Assembly: GCA_017465865.1 (NCBI GenBank)
Contig: JAFTVF010000011.1
Location: 28,337 to 92,336 of the forward strand
Length of the DNA stretch: 64,000 bases
Source: Clostridia bacterium
GTDB lineage: Bacteria > Bacillota > Clostridia > Christensenellales > Borkfalkiaceae
Direction: 5' to 3'
Of this stretch, positions 53,504-61,637 are shown one piece after another (the first letter of the stretch is position 1; the number at the start of each line of letters is the position of its first letter). The notes below the pieces were generated by a model. It worked only from the letters and a program-made list of their open reading frames with translations. It did no database searches and was not told where the DNA came from. Position numbers and translations under genes: made by a program.

Positions 53504-53597
53504 AATTTTTTCCTCCGATTTTTTGAACTTCACGCAAATTATTAACGAATTTTTCCGTATTTATACATTTTCAGAAAGAAAAAGAATATAGTAAACT

Positions 53598-54488
53598 ATG
53601 AAAATTTATTTTTTATCCTCTCGCCCGTGCGCTTTGACCCTAAACGGCGCGTTTTTCGGCGTTACGGACAAATTCGAACGCTACGCCGAAATCTCCTTAA
53701 AAGACAATATCTACGCACAATTTTCCCCCCAAGGCGGTCTTTCTATCGGCTGTTTCCTCACCGACTCCCTCCGCTTTTCCCCGCCTGAAAATTTCGAGGT
53801 ATATCTCCTCAAAGACGGGTTAGTCCTGTACGCGCGCGACTTCCCGCCCGCCGATTTCACCTTAAAACCCCTCGCCCAAGCCAAGGAAAACGGCGTGCTT
53901 GCCACTCTTTTTCGCCAAGGCAGACTGCAACTCTCCATTGAATACTTAGGCGAATTGCATACCGATACTCTGCCCGATACTTTTGAAAGCGGTGCGCTGG
54001 TATTCCATAGCGGGCTCGTGTTCGTCGAGTGCGAAAATTGTCTTGCCGTATACGCGAAAACGGGCGAACGGTTACTCATGGAAACCGTTCTTTCCTATAC
54101 CGTGGAAGAAAATGTACTCCGCGCCGTATTGCCTTTGTCCGACGCGTTCGGGCGCACCGCCGAGTGCGCTTGGGAATTGACGGAAACGGCTTGTGCCCAG
54201 ACGGAATTTACCGTTCGGCAATCTGTGAACGCACCCAAAGAGGACCTGCTCGCCTACGCCTTTTTTGAGAGCGTTTTAATCGGGGCAAATTACGCCGAGC
54301 TTTTGTCTGACGAATTAAGACCCGACGCGGAAAAGATCGTCGGATTTTTGGGGGATTTCGTTGCCGTTACGCTGACGGCTGACCCAAAACGTTGCGGACT
54401 AATCAAAAAACGGGGGGATCGGCTGTTTGAGGCGGTGTATTTTAGCGTGGAAACGGCGGACGGGAAAATAATCGACGTGAAAGGATAA
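53598..54488 (+). CDS. Hypothetical protein of 296 residues
   Basis: No family was recognised. The protein is soluble and seems beta-rich, with alternating strands (CALTLNGAFFGVTDKFERY, FEVYLLKDGLVLYARDF, SGLVFVECENCLAVYAKTG) in the first two thirds and a more helical last third (ESVLIGANYAELLSDEL). It has no signal peptide or membrane segment. TATAGT at 53587-53592 lies 5 nt before the ATG and there is no ribosome-binding site, which again fits a leaderless mRNA. The gene stands alone. Confidence 0.7.
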   Translation: MKIYFLSSRPCALTLNGAFFGVTDKFERYAEISLKDNIYAQFSPQGGLSIGCFLTDSLRFSPPENFEVYLLKDGLVLYARDFPPADFTLKPLAQAKENGVLATLFRQGRLQLSIEYLGELHTDTLPDTFESGALVFHSGLVFVECENCLAVYAKTGERLLMETVLSYTVEENVLRAVLPLSDAFGRTAECAWELTETACAQTEFTVRQSVNAPKEDLLAYAFFESVLIGANYAELLSDELRPDAEKIVGFLGDFVAVTLTADPKRCGLIKKRGDRLFEAVYFSVETADGKIIDVKG

Positions 54489-54518
54489 ATTTACCGTAAA
54501 AAAGACCGTATTCGCGAT

Positions 54519-54547
54519 TGACAAAATCTTCTGTATAGTGTACAATA
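54519..54547 (+). promoter_or_regulatory. Promoter of the 77-residue protein gene
   Basis: TTGACA (54519-54524), 17 bp, TACAAT (54542-54547), close to consensus. Confidence 0.8.
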
Positions 54548-54581
54548 TCCGTATAAACAAAAAAAAGGAGAATTTGAAAAA

Positions 54582-54815
54582 ATGCAAAAGATCATTTGTA
54601 AAAAGGTTTACGACACGGCAACCTCTACTCTTGTGAAGAAAGTTACGAGCGGTGCGTACGGCGATCCCGCGGGCTATGAAGAAAGCCTGTATCAGACGGA
54701 AAGCGGTAGCTATTTCCTCTACGTAAACGGTGGCGCAGACAGTAAGTATGCAAAAGAGGACATCAAGCGTATGAGCGCGGAAAAAGCAGAGGCTTGGCTG
54801 AAAGAAAACGCGTAA
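54582..54815 (+). CDS. Small 77-residue conserved-looking protein
   Basis: The protein reads MQKIICKKVYDTATSTLVKK, followed by GDPAGYEESLYQTESGSYFLY and a C-terminal MSAEKAEAWLKENA helix. The pattern (KxYDT.TA..V.K.T.G..GDPAGYEE.LY.T..G.YFLY..GG) is one I associate with small uncharacterised Clostridia proteins; no domain or activity is known to me. A near-consensus promoter and AAGGAG suggest strong expression. Repeat copy 4 begins 10 nt after its stop. Confidence 0.75.
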   Translation: MQKIICKKVYDTATSTLVKKVTSGAYGDPAGYEESLYQTESGSYFLYVNGGADSKYAKEDIKRMSAEKAEAWLKENA

Positions 54816-54825
54816 GGGCAAAAGC

Positions 54826-55000
54826 AGTGAAATGAATTGCTATTGCAATTCGTGAAATGGGCTACGCCCGTGAAATGACGGCTTGTGCCGTCGTGAAATG
54901 CGTTGCTTTTCAACGCGTTATTGAATTATTCCACAACGCAAGGCAACGCCTTGCAATTCACGCCCGTAAGGGCAATTCACGAAATTTATTTCAATTCACT
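54826..55000. repeat. Chain-of-hairpins repeat, copy 4 (54.8 kb)
   Basis: This copy begins AGTGAAAT and ends AATTCACT. Units are AATTGCTATTGCAATT, GGGCTACGCCC, GACGGCTTGTGCCGTC, GCGTTGCTTTTCAACGC, GCAAGGCAACGCCTTGC, GCCCGTAAGGGC and GAAATTTATTTC. The centre is GTTATTGAATTATTCCACAAC (54917-54937). The unit order matches copy 1 read from the other strand, but loop bases differ (for example GGGCTACGCCC versus GGGCGCAGCCC), so stems are kept while loops drift. Confidence 0.9.
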
Positions 55001-55036
55001 TGCGTATCTCGCGTTTGCATAGCAAACCTTAGACGC

Positions 55037-55078
55037 AAAAAAAAAGAGTAAACCCTTTCGAGTTTACTCTTTTTTTAT
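55037..55078. terminator. Terminator between the small protein gene and the lipoprotein gene
   Basis: AAAAAGAGTAAAC...GTTTACTCTTTTT with long A/T runs on both sides serves both converging genes. Confidence 0.88.
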
Positions 55079-55087
55079 CGCTTTTTA

Positions 55088-55990
55088 TCAGAATTTTTTC
55101 ACTTCTACTTTCTTGATCACGATAGGCGCGTTGGGCACGTGGAAAGATTTGTTGATCGTGTTTTCGCCCACGAACGGATCGTCCGTATTTACGCGTACCG
55201 AACGCAAGGTCGTGAAATCGTCCTCGTCGTCCGTGGAATCGGTGTAATTCGCTTCGATATACGCCGTGATATCCGCTTGCAGGTCTTCCAAAACCTCTAC
55301 GCTGCCCGATTTCAAGGTAGCAAAGGTGCAATAACCTTGGTTTTCCTGTTCGCCGTCAAGCAGCGAGATATAGAACAACGAAGTCGCGCTGTTGTACTTG
55401 TATTGTCTGCTCGCAAGCTCGGTATTCCCGTCCGCGCGCGAAACGTATACGGTATTTTCGGAAGCCGCATAGCTCGCGATGTCGTGATAGTACATGGTAA
55501 GAGAACCGAAGCTCTCTTTCAGTGCGCCGTTTTTCACTTCGAAGTTATTGTTTTTGAACTCGCCGTACAGGGTATAGGTAGGATTTTTCTTATCCTCATT
55601 ACGCCATACGCTCATGGGGAATTTTCCGTAGTTATCGAACGCCGCGATCGCGTCGTAATAAGACTTGTAAACAAGCCCGTCCGTATCCGTTTCGTCGGTC
55701 GCAACGGAATACCCGCCCGTGTACATTTTGAGGTTATCCGCGTCGTAATCGTGCACGCACAGCCCGTCGTAATACCCGTTATCCGCAAGATACAGGAAAT
55801 GCTCGACGGTGGTCGGCGCGATTTTTCTGTACAGCTTATAATTCAGGTTATAGGTTTCGCCGTTGAACTCGATCTGCATTTTCACTTCGGGATTAGAAGT
55901 TTCGCAAGCCGTGAAAGTTCCCGCGCAAGCCACCACGCTCGCTACCGCAAGCACGCCGCAAGCAAGTTTTTTCATCGTTTTCTTGAACAT
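55088..55990 (-). CDS. Secreted cyclophilin-like lipoprotein
   Basis: The 300-residue protein has a lipoprotein signal peptide (MFKKTMKKLACGVLAVASVV) with lipobox TFTAC, so it is exported and lipid-anchored. Residues about 40-140 match the start of cyclophilin-type prolyl isomerases (KIAPTTVEHFLYLADNGYYDGLCVHD, KMYTGGY), but catalytic residues of canonical cyclophilins are mostly changed (the FHR core reads CVHDYD) and the domain is interrupted by a divergent segment. A folding or binding role outside the membrane is likely; isomerase activity is doubtful. The start at MFKK has GGAG upstream. Confidence 0.75.
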   Translation of the reverse strand: MFKKTMKKLACGVLAVASVVACAGTFTACETSNPEVKMQIEFNGETYNLNYKLYRKIAPTTVEHFLYLADNGYYDGLCVHDYDADNLKMYTGGYSVATDETDTDGLVYKSYYDAIAAFDNYGKFPMSVWRNEDKKNPTYTLYGEFKNNNFEVKNGALKESFGSLTMYYHDIASYAASENTVYVSRADGNTELASRQYKYNSATSLFYISLLDGEQENQGYCTFATLKSGSVEVLEDLQADITAYIEANYTDSTDDEDDFTTLRSVRVNTDDPFVGENTINKSFHVPNAPIVIKKVEVKKF

Positions 55991-56032
55991 AGCCGTTTTC
56001 TCCATTTTAGCATACGCTATTCTTACCCTACT

Positions 56033-56062
56033 ATTTTACCCTTTATTTGCTTTTCTGTCAAG
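56033..56062 (-). promoter_or_regulatory. Promoter of the cyclophilin-like lipoprotein gene
   Basis: TTGACA (56057-56062), 18 bp, TAAAAT (56033-56038) on the minus strand. Confidence 0.7.
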
Positions 56063-56101
56063 CGTGTTTGACTTGTTTTTATAATTTTTATCCGTTTAAC
56101 A

Positions 56102-56146
56102 CAAAAGACGGGCAAGGATAAACCTCGCCCGCCCCGTTTGTGCGTA
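56102..56146 (-). terminator. Probable terminator of the SipW-fibre operon
   Basis: On the minus strand GGGCGAGG-TTTAT-CCTTGCCC (one G-T pair) lies 10-50 bp after the adhesin stop codon. The T-run is weak. Confidence 0.5.
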
Positions 56147-56160
56147 TTATTTTATAAATC

Positions 56161-58851
56161 TCAGTGAACGTCTACGCCGTCGATCACAACGTTGAGATCG
56201 TCGGTTGTAAGCAGGTTCTTGTTGCCCCAAACGTTGGTGCCGAGATCGCTACCGCCGAACGTCGTCGAATTTTGAGTAGTAACGCTAAATCCGTTAACGG
56301 TAGTATTGTTAATGATTACGTCATACGTAATGTTATTCGCGGGGTAGGTATCGGTAATTTCGATCGCCGCTTTCCCCGTAATCGTATCGTCGCCATTATC
56401 GTTGAACGTGCACTTGTTAATGTTCACAGTCTGATGACTGGTGCCATTGTCGAGAACGTTCGCGTAAACCAACAACGCTTTACCGTCGCAATTAAAGGTA
56501 CATTCAGTAAACGAAACGGTTCCTGCGCCCCAAGTCCAAACGTTGTAGTAATCTCCCGTAATGTTAAATTCACAGTTCTTAAATTCGCAGGAAAAGTCAA
56601 GCCCAAGCGTTCCGTTGATTACGCAATCCTCAAACACGGCATTTTTAGCATCAGCCAAACCATTCGTATAACCTGCGCCTTCGGGTTCACTTTGAATGGT
56701 AAGACCCTTAAACGTAATTTCTGAGCCCTGCACATAAGTAAGACCACTCGTAACGTCAATTTTTGTATCGCGATTACCGACCAAGGTTACCGTTTTGCCT
56801 GCCGCAGCCCCTACGGTAAAAGTGCCCTCTGGCAAAGCAATCGTGGAGCCATTTTCAGCAGATTTCAAAACATCAGAAATAGCACTGTTGTCCGTCGAAG
56901 TTACAATTACATAAGGTACGCCGTCGATCGTCATCGTTGCGCCGTTGATTACACGCCCAGCCACCGCAAGCTCGGTGTCGTTCGTGCAATTATTCACAGC
57001 GAACGTACAGTTTGCCGTATTCACCGTAGCACCGAACGCGCCCGTTTTATCCGCGCGTACAACGCCGTCCTCAACTTCACCGCTCGCAACCGAATTAGTA
57101 ACGTCGCAATTCGTTAAGGTAACCTTGTTTACACAGTAGCCAACGTAAATAGCCGCGTTACCTTTGGTATTATTAACACTTGCTCCCGCAACGTCAACGT
57201 TCGTCAGGTTGACTGCACCGTTCGCATAGCCAACGACAGCCGCCACGCCGATCGAGTATTCATCTACGCCGTCCGCTACCACGGGCGAAGCAAGATTAAG
57301 ATCGGTTACGTTCAACGTCGCGCCGCTATCCACGTAAAACATACCGATATTCGTCATTCCGTTGTGTCTTCCCGTAGTAAACTTCGCGTTGGAAATCGTA
57401 TATCCGTTACCGTTGAAGTTCAGCGTATCGCCGTAAGCTACGCCGATTTCCGCAAATTCCGCACCCTCGAGGTCTACGTCGTTCATCAACTCAATATTGC
57501 AGGTTTCCGCCGTGCCGTTGTTGGAAACGATATATTTTCCGCTAAACCATTTCAAACCGTTTGCGTTGGTAATTACGTAAGTACCATCGATCTTTTGCGC
57601 TACACCGTCGGCGACATAGCTCAACCACTCACCAGTCTTTGCAACCGTACCGCTGTTGGTTACGTACGCGCTGATATCCTGTAATTGCGAATAGTCGTTG
57701 TAGAAAGGTGCTTTCGAAATAATGTCGTTGTAATTCACTGTTACGGTTGCGCCGCTTGCAATCGTAACGTTGGAATTTTTCACGGACGTTGAAACGCCTG
57801 CCACTGCGCCGACGCCACCCCACGTTTCCGCAGGATTTACGCTCTGGTCGAACGTTACGCTATTCTCGCCTGCGATCGTTACGTTCGTAAGCGTTGCGCC
57901 CTCCAACGAACCTGCAACAACGCCCGCTTGCGTACCGCATGCCGTTACGTTTTCAAGCGTAACGTTTTCAAGCGTACTGCCACCTAAATAGCCGATAAAG
58001 CCACTTCTGCCGTAAACGCCGACACCCGCGTTCACGTTCGAAACCGTATGGTTATCACCGTCAACGTTGACCCACCAAGCGTGGAGAGGAGTCCAAGCAT
58101 AACCCGTCATATCCATATCTGCGGTCAATTTGAAATTCAGCTCTTTGCCCTCGCCGTGAGCGTTACTTTCGATAATGCCGTTCATCATCATCATACCCTC
58201 TTCGGAGTTAACGTCCCAGCTTCTTTCGCCCGTCTGCGTTACGGGGTTGACTACGTCTGCATTGCCCTGTACCGCTTCTACGACCACCGCGAGCTTGCAG
58301 GATTTGCCCTGATACCCGTTCTGGTTGTCGCCGTTGGGGAATTCGATATTTACGTTGATCGTCGATACGTCCTCGGGAGTAGAGGGATCGTTATCGCCTG
58401 CGTCCAGCGTAGCCCAATCGGCATACGCGTAACCGCCCTCGAACGTCTGCGATACTTCGTCTTCCGTAAACGTTACGTTTAACGCTTCGAACAGCCCCGT
58501 ATCGTCTACCGATTTGATCACCGTTCTGTATTGTACGCTCACGTCGCTGTAATTTTCGATTTCGATATCGAAATTTACGCTGTCCATAGGGGTCATACGG
58601 TCGATCGAGATCTCGTTGTCTACTTTCGTTGCCGTACCGCCGTTTTCAAACGTATTGCCCTTTTGCTCTACGCCTTTCGAATACAGGGTAAGCTCGCTTG
58701 CCGTAGCCACTACGTCTACCGTACCCGACGTAACCGCGATATTTACCGTCGATTCGCTGGTAAATAAAGCATATGTCCCGCCTGCGACCAAGCTCGCGCA
58801 CAGCGCGATCGTCGCCACGGAAGTTGCCAATACTTTGTTCTTTTTCTTCAT
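56161..58851 (-). CDS. Large SipW-type surface adhesin with TasA-like head and beta-helix
   Basis: The 896-residue exported protein has a SipW-class signal peptide ending GGTYALFTSESTV, then a TasA/CalY-like beta domain to about residue 205 (NFDIEIENYSDVSVQYRTV). A long right-handed beta-helix follows, with many N[VIL]T-type turns (TLENVTLENVTACG, ATLTNVTIAGEN, VNLTNVDVAGAS). GDYYNVWTWGAG lies near the end. There is no LPxTG or other anchor, so it probably joins the fibre. It is the last gene of the operon. Its role as adhesin or fibre component is inferred. Confidence 0.85.
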   Translation of the reverse strand: MKKKNKVLATSVATIALCASLVAGGTYALFTSESTVNIAVTSGTVDVVATASELTLYSKGVEQKGNTFENGGTATKVDNEISIDRMTPMDSVNFDIEIENYSDVSVQYRTVIKSVDDTGLFEALNVTFTEDEVSQTFEGGYAYADWATLDAGDNDPSTPEDVSTINVNIEFPNGDNQNGYQGKSCKLAVVVEAVQGNADVVNPVTQTGERSWDVNSEEGMMMMNGIIESNAHGEGKELNFKLTADMDMTGYAWTPLHAWWVNVDGDNHTVSNVNAGVGVYGRSGFIGYLGGSTLENVTLENVTACGTQAGVVAGSLEGATLTNVTIAGENSVTFDQSVNPAETWGGVGAVAGVSTSVKNSNVTIASGATVTVNYNDIISKAPFYNDYSQLQDISAYVTNSGTVAKTGEWLSYVADGVAQKIDGTYVITNANGLKWFSGKYIVSNNGTAETCNIELMNDVDLEGAEFAEIGVAYGDTLNFNGNGYTISNAKFTTGRHNGMTNIGMFYVDSGATLNVTDLNLASPVVADGVDEYSIGVAAVVGYANGAVNLTNVDVAGASVNNTKGNAAIYVGYCVNKVTLTNCDVTNSVASGEVEDGVVRADKTGAFGATVNTANCTFAVNNCTNDTELAVAGRVINGATMTIDGVPYVIVTSTDNSAISDVLKSAENGSTIALPEGTFTVGAAAGKTVTLVGNRDTKIDVTSGLTYVQGSEITFKGLTIQSEPEGAGYTNGLADAKNAVFEDCVINGTLGLDFSCEFKNCEFNITGDYYNVWTWGAGTVSFTECTFNCDGKALLVYANVLDNGTSHQTVNINKCTFNDNGDDTITGKAAIEITDTYPANNITYDVIINNTTVNGFSVTTQNSTTFGGSDLGTNVWGNKNLLTTDDLNVVIDGVDVH

Positions 58852-58953
58852 GGTTTTTTACCTCTTTTTATTTTTTCTCCCATCTTTTCCCGCTTATCCC
58901 CACGGAAAAATCCGCTGTTTTGCCCACGGCTTGCGCCGCTGAATTGTTTCGAT

Positions 58954-59604
58954 TTAAGAATTCGGGTCGTCCGTTTCCTGCGTTGCGTGTACGATAAGAT
59001 CGAAGATCGTCTCTGCGTTCTGCGCCGCGTTGTTGTCCGAGCGACTCTCGAATTCTATCTTCACCGTAAACGTTGCCGCTTTGCCTACCTCTATCGTGCC
59101 GAGCATGTCGTCGCTACTCCCAATCGACAAGCCGTCGGAAACGTATTGAGATTTGCTTGCTTCGCCGTTCCCGGGCGTTACCGTTATTTTGATCTGTTTT
59201 GCCAGCTCGCTGGTTTCGTAGCCTTCCTCAGCTTTGATTTCCAGCCAATATCCAAACGCAACGTCGCCGTCGTTGGTAAGGCACATGGTTGCCGACAGTA
59301 CCGTGCAAGGTACGATCTTCTCGTTTGCGCCCAACCCGAAAACGTTTGCGGTCGTTTCTTCGGTAAAGGGCACGGCAGCGTCTTCCGCCGTTTGTTCTTC
59401 TACCGTTACCAGATAGCCCTTTTCGTTGAGCTTGGTCGTAACGAGCGCCGTGCGTTCGAGCTTAGCGTCAAGCGAGCCTGCAATAAGGTGCATTCTCACA
59501 TTTTTATCTTCCGAAAATAACGCAAAACTGCCTGCGATCAGGACCATTACGCTCATCACGATCGTCATACACGATAATAATAAAGTTTTTGCTCTCCGTT
59601 TCAT
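58954..59604 (-). CDS. TasA/CalY-like fibre subunit
   Basis: The 216-residue exported protein has a SipW-type signal peptide (LLLSCMTIVMSVMVLIAG, then SFALFSEDKNV). The mature part is a TasA-like beta sandwich with donor-strand-like edges (FGYWLEIKAEEGYETSELAK, ATFTVKIEFESR). In Bacillus such subunits polymerise into biofilm fibres after SipW cleavage. It overlaps the upstream gene by 4 nt (ATGA) and precedes the giant adhesin, so it is likely the main or minor fibre subunit. Confidence 0.82.
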   Translation of the reverse strand: MKRRAKTLLLSCMTIVMSVMVLIAGSFALFSEDKNVRMHLIAGSLDAKLERTALVTTKLNEKGYLVTVEEQTAEDAAVPFTEETTANVFGLGANEKIVPCTVLSATMCLTNDGDVAFGYWLEIKAEEGYETSELAKQIKITVTPGNGEASKSQYVSDGLSIGSSDDMLGTIEVGKAATFTVKIEFESRSDNNAAQNAETIFDLIVHATQETDDPNS

Positions 59605-60266
59605 CGTTGCTCTTTCTCCTTTCTTCTGTTTTCTTTCCGACGCTCGCGGGCAAGCTGTTTCTTATATTCCCGTTCTTGCGCCAAGGCGTTGACTACGATA
59701 TCGATACTGTCTTTCGCCGCCTGTACCGTCCCTTCGTCCGTGATACGCATTACCGTCGAAGCGAGCTTGACGTTTACCTTGTTTTCGTTGATATAGTTCT
59801 TGAAATCGGCGTTAGGCAATACGAATTCGCATACCACTACGCCGCGCTTTACAAGCAAGCGCACCAAACGCGTATTCCCTGCCTTGTATTCCTCGTAACG
59901 GGCGTTTTTAATGCGTTTTACGTTCTCTTGCGCCAACGCGTATTTGACGATCTCATCGTAATATCCGCGGGATTTCCCGTCCAAAGCGAGATATTTTTCT
60001 TCCAAGGTCTGTACCGTTCTCGGCGCAAAACGAATCACTTCCGCCGTCGCCGTTTCTTCTTGCACGATCGGCTCTTCCTCCGTTTCCGCGATCGGTTGCG
60101 GTTCGTCGGATTGTTGGGGCTTAGGCATTTCCGCAGGTTTGCTTTCCGCCGCTTTCAGCTTGCGCTTTTCCAAGCGCTCTTCCACGACCTCTTTCGTGAT
60201 GATCAGCACGGAAAATAAGCTGAGCACAACGGCAAACGCCATGAAGATAATAATTGCAGTCGTCAT
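59601..60266 (-). CDS. Membrane-anchored accessory protein of the fibre operon
   Basis: The 221-residue protein has one N-terminal transmembrane helix (AIIIFMAFAVVLSLFSVLII), a long charged linker rich in E, K, P and Q, and a C-terminal domain from about residue 98 (SRGYYDEIVKYALAQENVK, then LVRLLVKRGVVVCEFVLPN and ASTVMRITDEG). That domain resembles a small repeat seen in many Clostridia proteins of unknown role, but is divergent. It overlaps both neighbours by 4 nt, so it belongs to the secretion machinery by context. It could act as assembly factor like TapA; that is inference. Confidence 0.7.
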   Translation of the reverse strand: MTTAIIIFMAFAVVLSLFSVLIITKEVVEERLEKRKLKAAESKPAEMPKPQQSDEPQPIAETEEEPIVQEETATAEVIRFAPRTVQTLEEKYLALDGKSRGYYDEIVKYALAQENVKRIKNARYEEYKAGNTRLVRLLVKRGVVVCEFVLPNADFKNYINENKVNVKLASTVMRITDEGTVQAAKDSIDIVVNALAQEREYKKQLARERRKENRRKEKEQR

Positions 60267-61207
60267 GTTACTTCTCCTTTTTCTTCGTTTTCTTTTGCTG
60301 TCTCATGCTTTTCCTCTTTCTCATTTGCATCGGTCGTTTCCCCTTTCTTTTCTTCCGTTTCCGTTGGCGGTTGCGTTTCCGTCGTTTCCTTTTCCTCTAC
60401 CGTTTTTTCTTCCGTCTGCGCTTGTTCTTGCGGCTGCTCTTGCTTTTGCTCTTGCGGTTGTACGGTATTTGCAACGGCAGTCTGCAACGCGGCAAGCTGG
60501 CGTTTCAGCTCCTCGATCTCGTTTTCTTTTTTCTCCGCTTCTTCCTTGGCTTTCTTGCGCTTGCCCTCTTGCAACACGCCGACGATCCGTACGATCTCCA
60601 AGCAGATAATGATCAAGCTGGGCAAGATAACGATACAAATAATCCCGACGGGCGTTTTCAACGCGTACACAAGCACGCCCAGCGCATGGCTATTCCACGT
60701 TACTTTTCCGATCACATAGTTGGGGCTTTGCAGATCGGAAGTGTCGATCGTTTGCGTACCCGCCGCGTTTTCGCTCGCGGCGTTATCCCCTTTCAGCTCG
60801 ATAATATACCCGCCGCCCTCTTTTGCCTCGATCGCCGTGATACGGTGGGTTACCGTTTCTTGGGATACGAATACGTATCGAAAGGTGAGCACGTCGCCTA
60901 CTTTCAGCTTCGAGAACCACGCCTCGCGTTTTGCCTCGTCTTTCGGCACGGTTTCCACTACGATCAGCGATTTCACGGGAATATCTTTGATCTTATAATC
61001 GCTCACGTCGGTAAATTCACTCTTTGCCATGGAATCCGAGCGTATAATACGGATCTGTTTCCCGAACAACGTCGCCGCGCCGTCCGCGTCCTTTTTGGAC
61101 GAAACGGCAATGAACAATACGAAACAGCAAAGCACCAAAAACGCATACGTCAATACGTTTGCGCCCACCGTCAATATTTTCTTTGCCTTTCCGTTTATCT
61201 TTTTCAT
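60263..61207 (-). CDS. SipW-type signal peptidase I
   Basis: This ER/archaeal-type signal peptidase uses a Ser-His pair: S59 in IIRSDSM and H121 in TVTHRITAIE, with D141 in KGDNAASEN. It has an N-terminal membrane helix and a second at about 174-196 (VGIICIVILPSLIIICLEIV). A C-terminal cytoplasmic tail of about 115 residues is a charged coiled coil plus a low-complexity stretch of E, K, Q and T. SipW cleaves TasA-type precursors, and two such precursors follow in the operon. The tail is longer than in SipW and may bind the membrane partner encoded next. Confidence 0.9.
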   Translation of the reverse strand: MKKINGKAKKILTVGANVLTYAFLVLCCFVLFIAVSSKKDADGAATLFGKQIRIIRSDSMAKSEFTDVSDYKIKDIPVKSLIVVETVPKDEAKREAWFSKLKVGDVLTFRYVFVSQETVTHRITAIEAKEGGGYIIELKGDNAASENAAGTQTIDTSDLQSPNYVIGKVTWNSHALGVLVYALKTPVGIICIVILPSLIIICLEIVRIVGVLQEGKRKKAKEEAEKKENEIEELKRQLAALQTAVANTVQPQEQKQEQPQEQAQTEEKTVEEKETTETQPPTETEEKKGETTDANEKEEKHETAKENEEKGEVT

Positions 61208-61290
61208 TTCAACTACGCCGCGCCGCCTCTATTCTCGTTTTGCTTTTCTTATATGAACGCCATCTATTATATGATGATAAAGTAAGTTAA

Positions 61291-61363
61291 TAACTGACTT
61301 TTTCTATATTATAATCAGTTTTTAACTGACTGTCAAGTAATAACTGACCGTTTTTCCTATAAT
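61291..61363. promoter_or_regulatory. Divergent SipW-operon/XRE promoters with repeated TAACTGAC boxes
   Basis: For the SipW operon TTGACA (61331-61336), 17 bp, TATAAT (61308-61313) lie on the minus strand. For the regulator TATAAT (61358-61363) is 6 nt before its ATG. TAACTGAC occurs three times in the same direction (61291, 61323, 61341), and the copy at 61323 forms CAGTT-TTT-AACTG, lying between the -10 and -35 of the SipW promoter. The boxes are likely operators for the divergent XRE protein. Confidence 0.7.
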
Positions 61364-61369
61364 ATTTAT

Positions 61370-61573
61370 ATGAAATTTACAAAAAGATTTAATGAAGTAT
61401 TAAAAAACAGCGGACGAACGCAAGCGGAAATCGCGCGTGCGATACACGTTACGAAGCAGTGTGTTACCGACTATAAAACGGGAAAAAGCGTTCCCTCATT
61501 GGAAACGCTCTTTGCTCTTTGCGTGTATTTGGAGATCTCGTCCGATTATCTGCTCGGTTTAAGCGACTATTGA
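61370..61573 (+). CDS. XRE-family HTH regulator of the fibre operon (proposed)
   Basis: The 67-residue protein is a lone HTH_3 domain: FNEVLKNSGRTQAEIARAI, HVTKQCVTDYKTGKSVPS, then LETLFALCVYLEISSDYLLGLSDY. It resembles SinR-like or phage-type repressors. It is divergent from the SipW operon across a 162-bp region with repeated boxes, which parallels SinR control of tapA-sipW-tasA in Bacillus. No anti-repressor gene was seen. The transcript appears leaderless. Confidence 0.85.
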   Translation: MKFTKRFNEVLKNSGRTQAEIARAIHVTKQCVTDYKTGKSVPSLETLFALCVYLEISSDYLLGLSDY

Positions 61574-61588
61574 TCGTGTAAAGACGCG

Positions 61589-61624
61589 AAAAAAGCTCTC
61601 CCCGATGGAGAGAGCTTCTTTTTC
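61589..61624. terminator. Terminator between XRE and rplL
   Basis: AAGCTCTC...GAGAGCTT with flanking T-runs on both strands serves the converging XRE gene and the ribosomal operon. Confidence 0.85.
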
Positions 61625-61637
61625 GTGTTGTAAAAAC

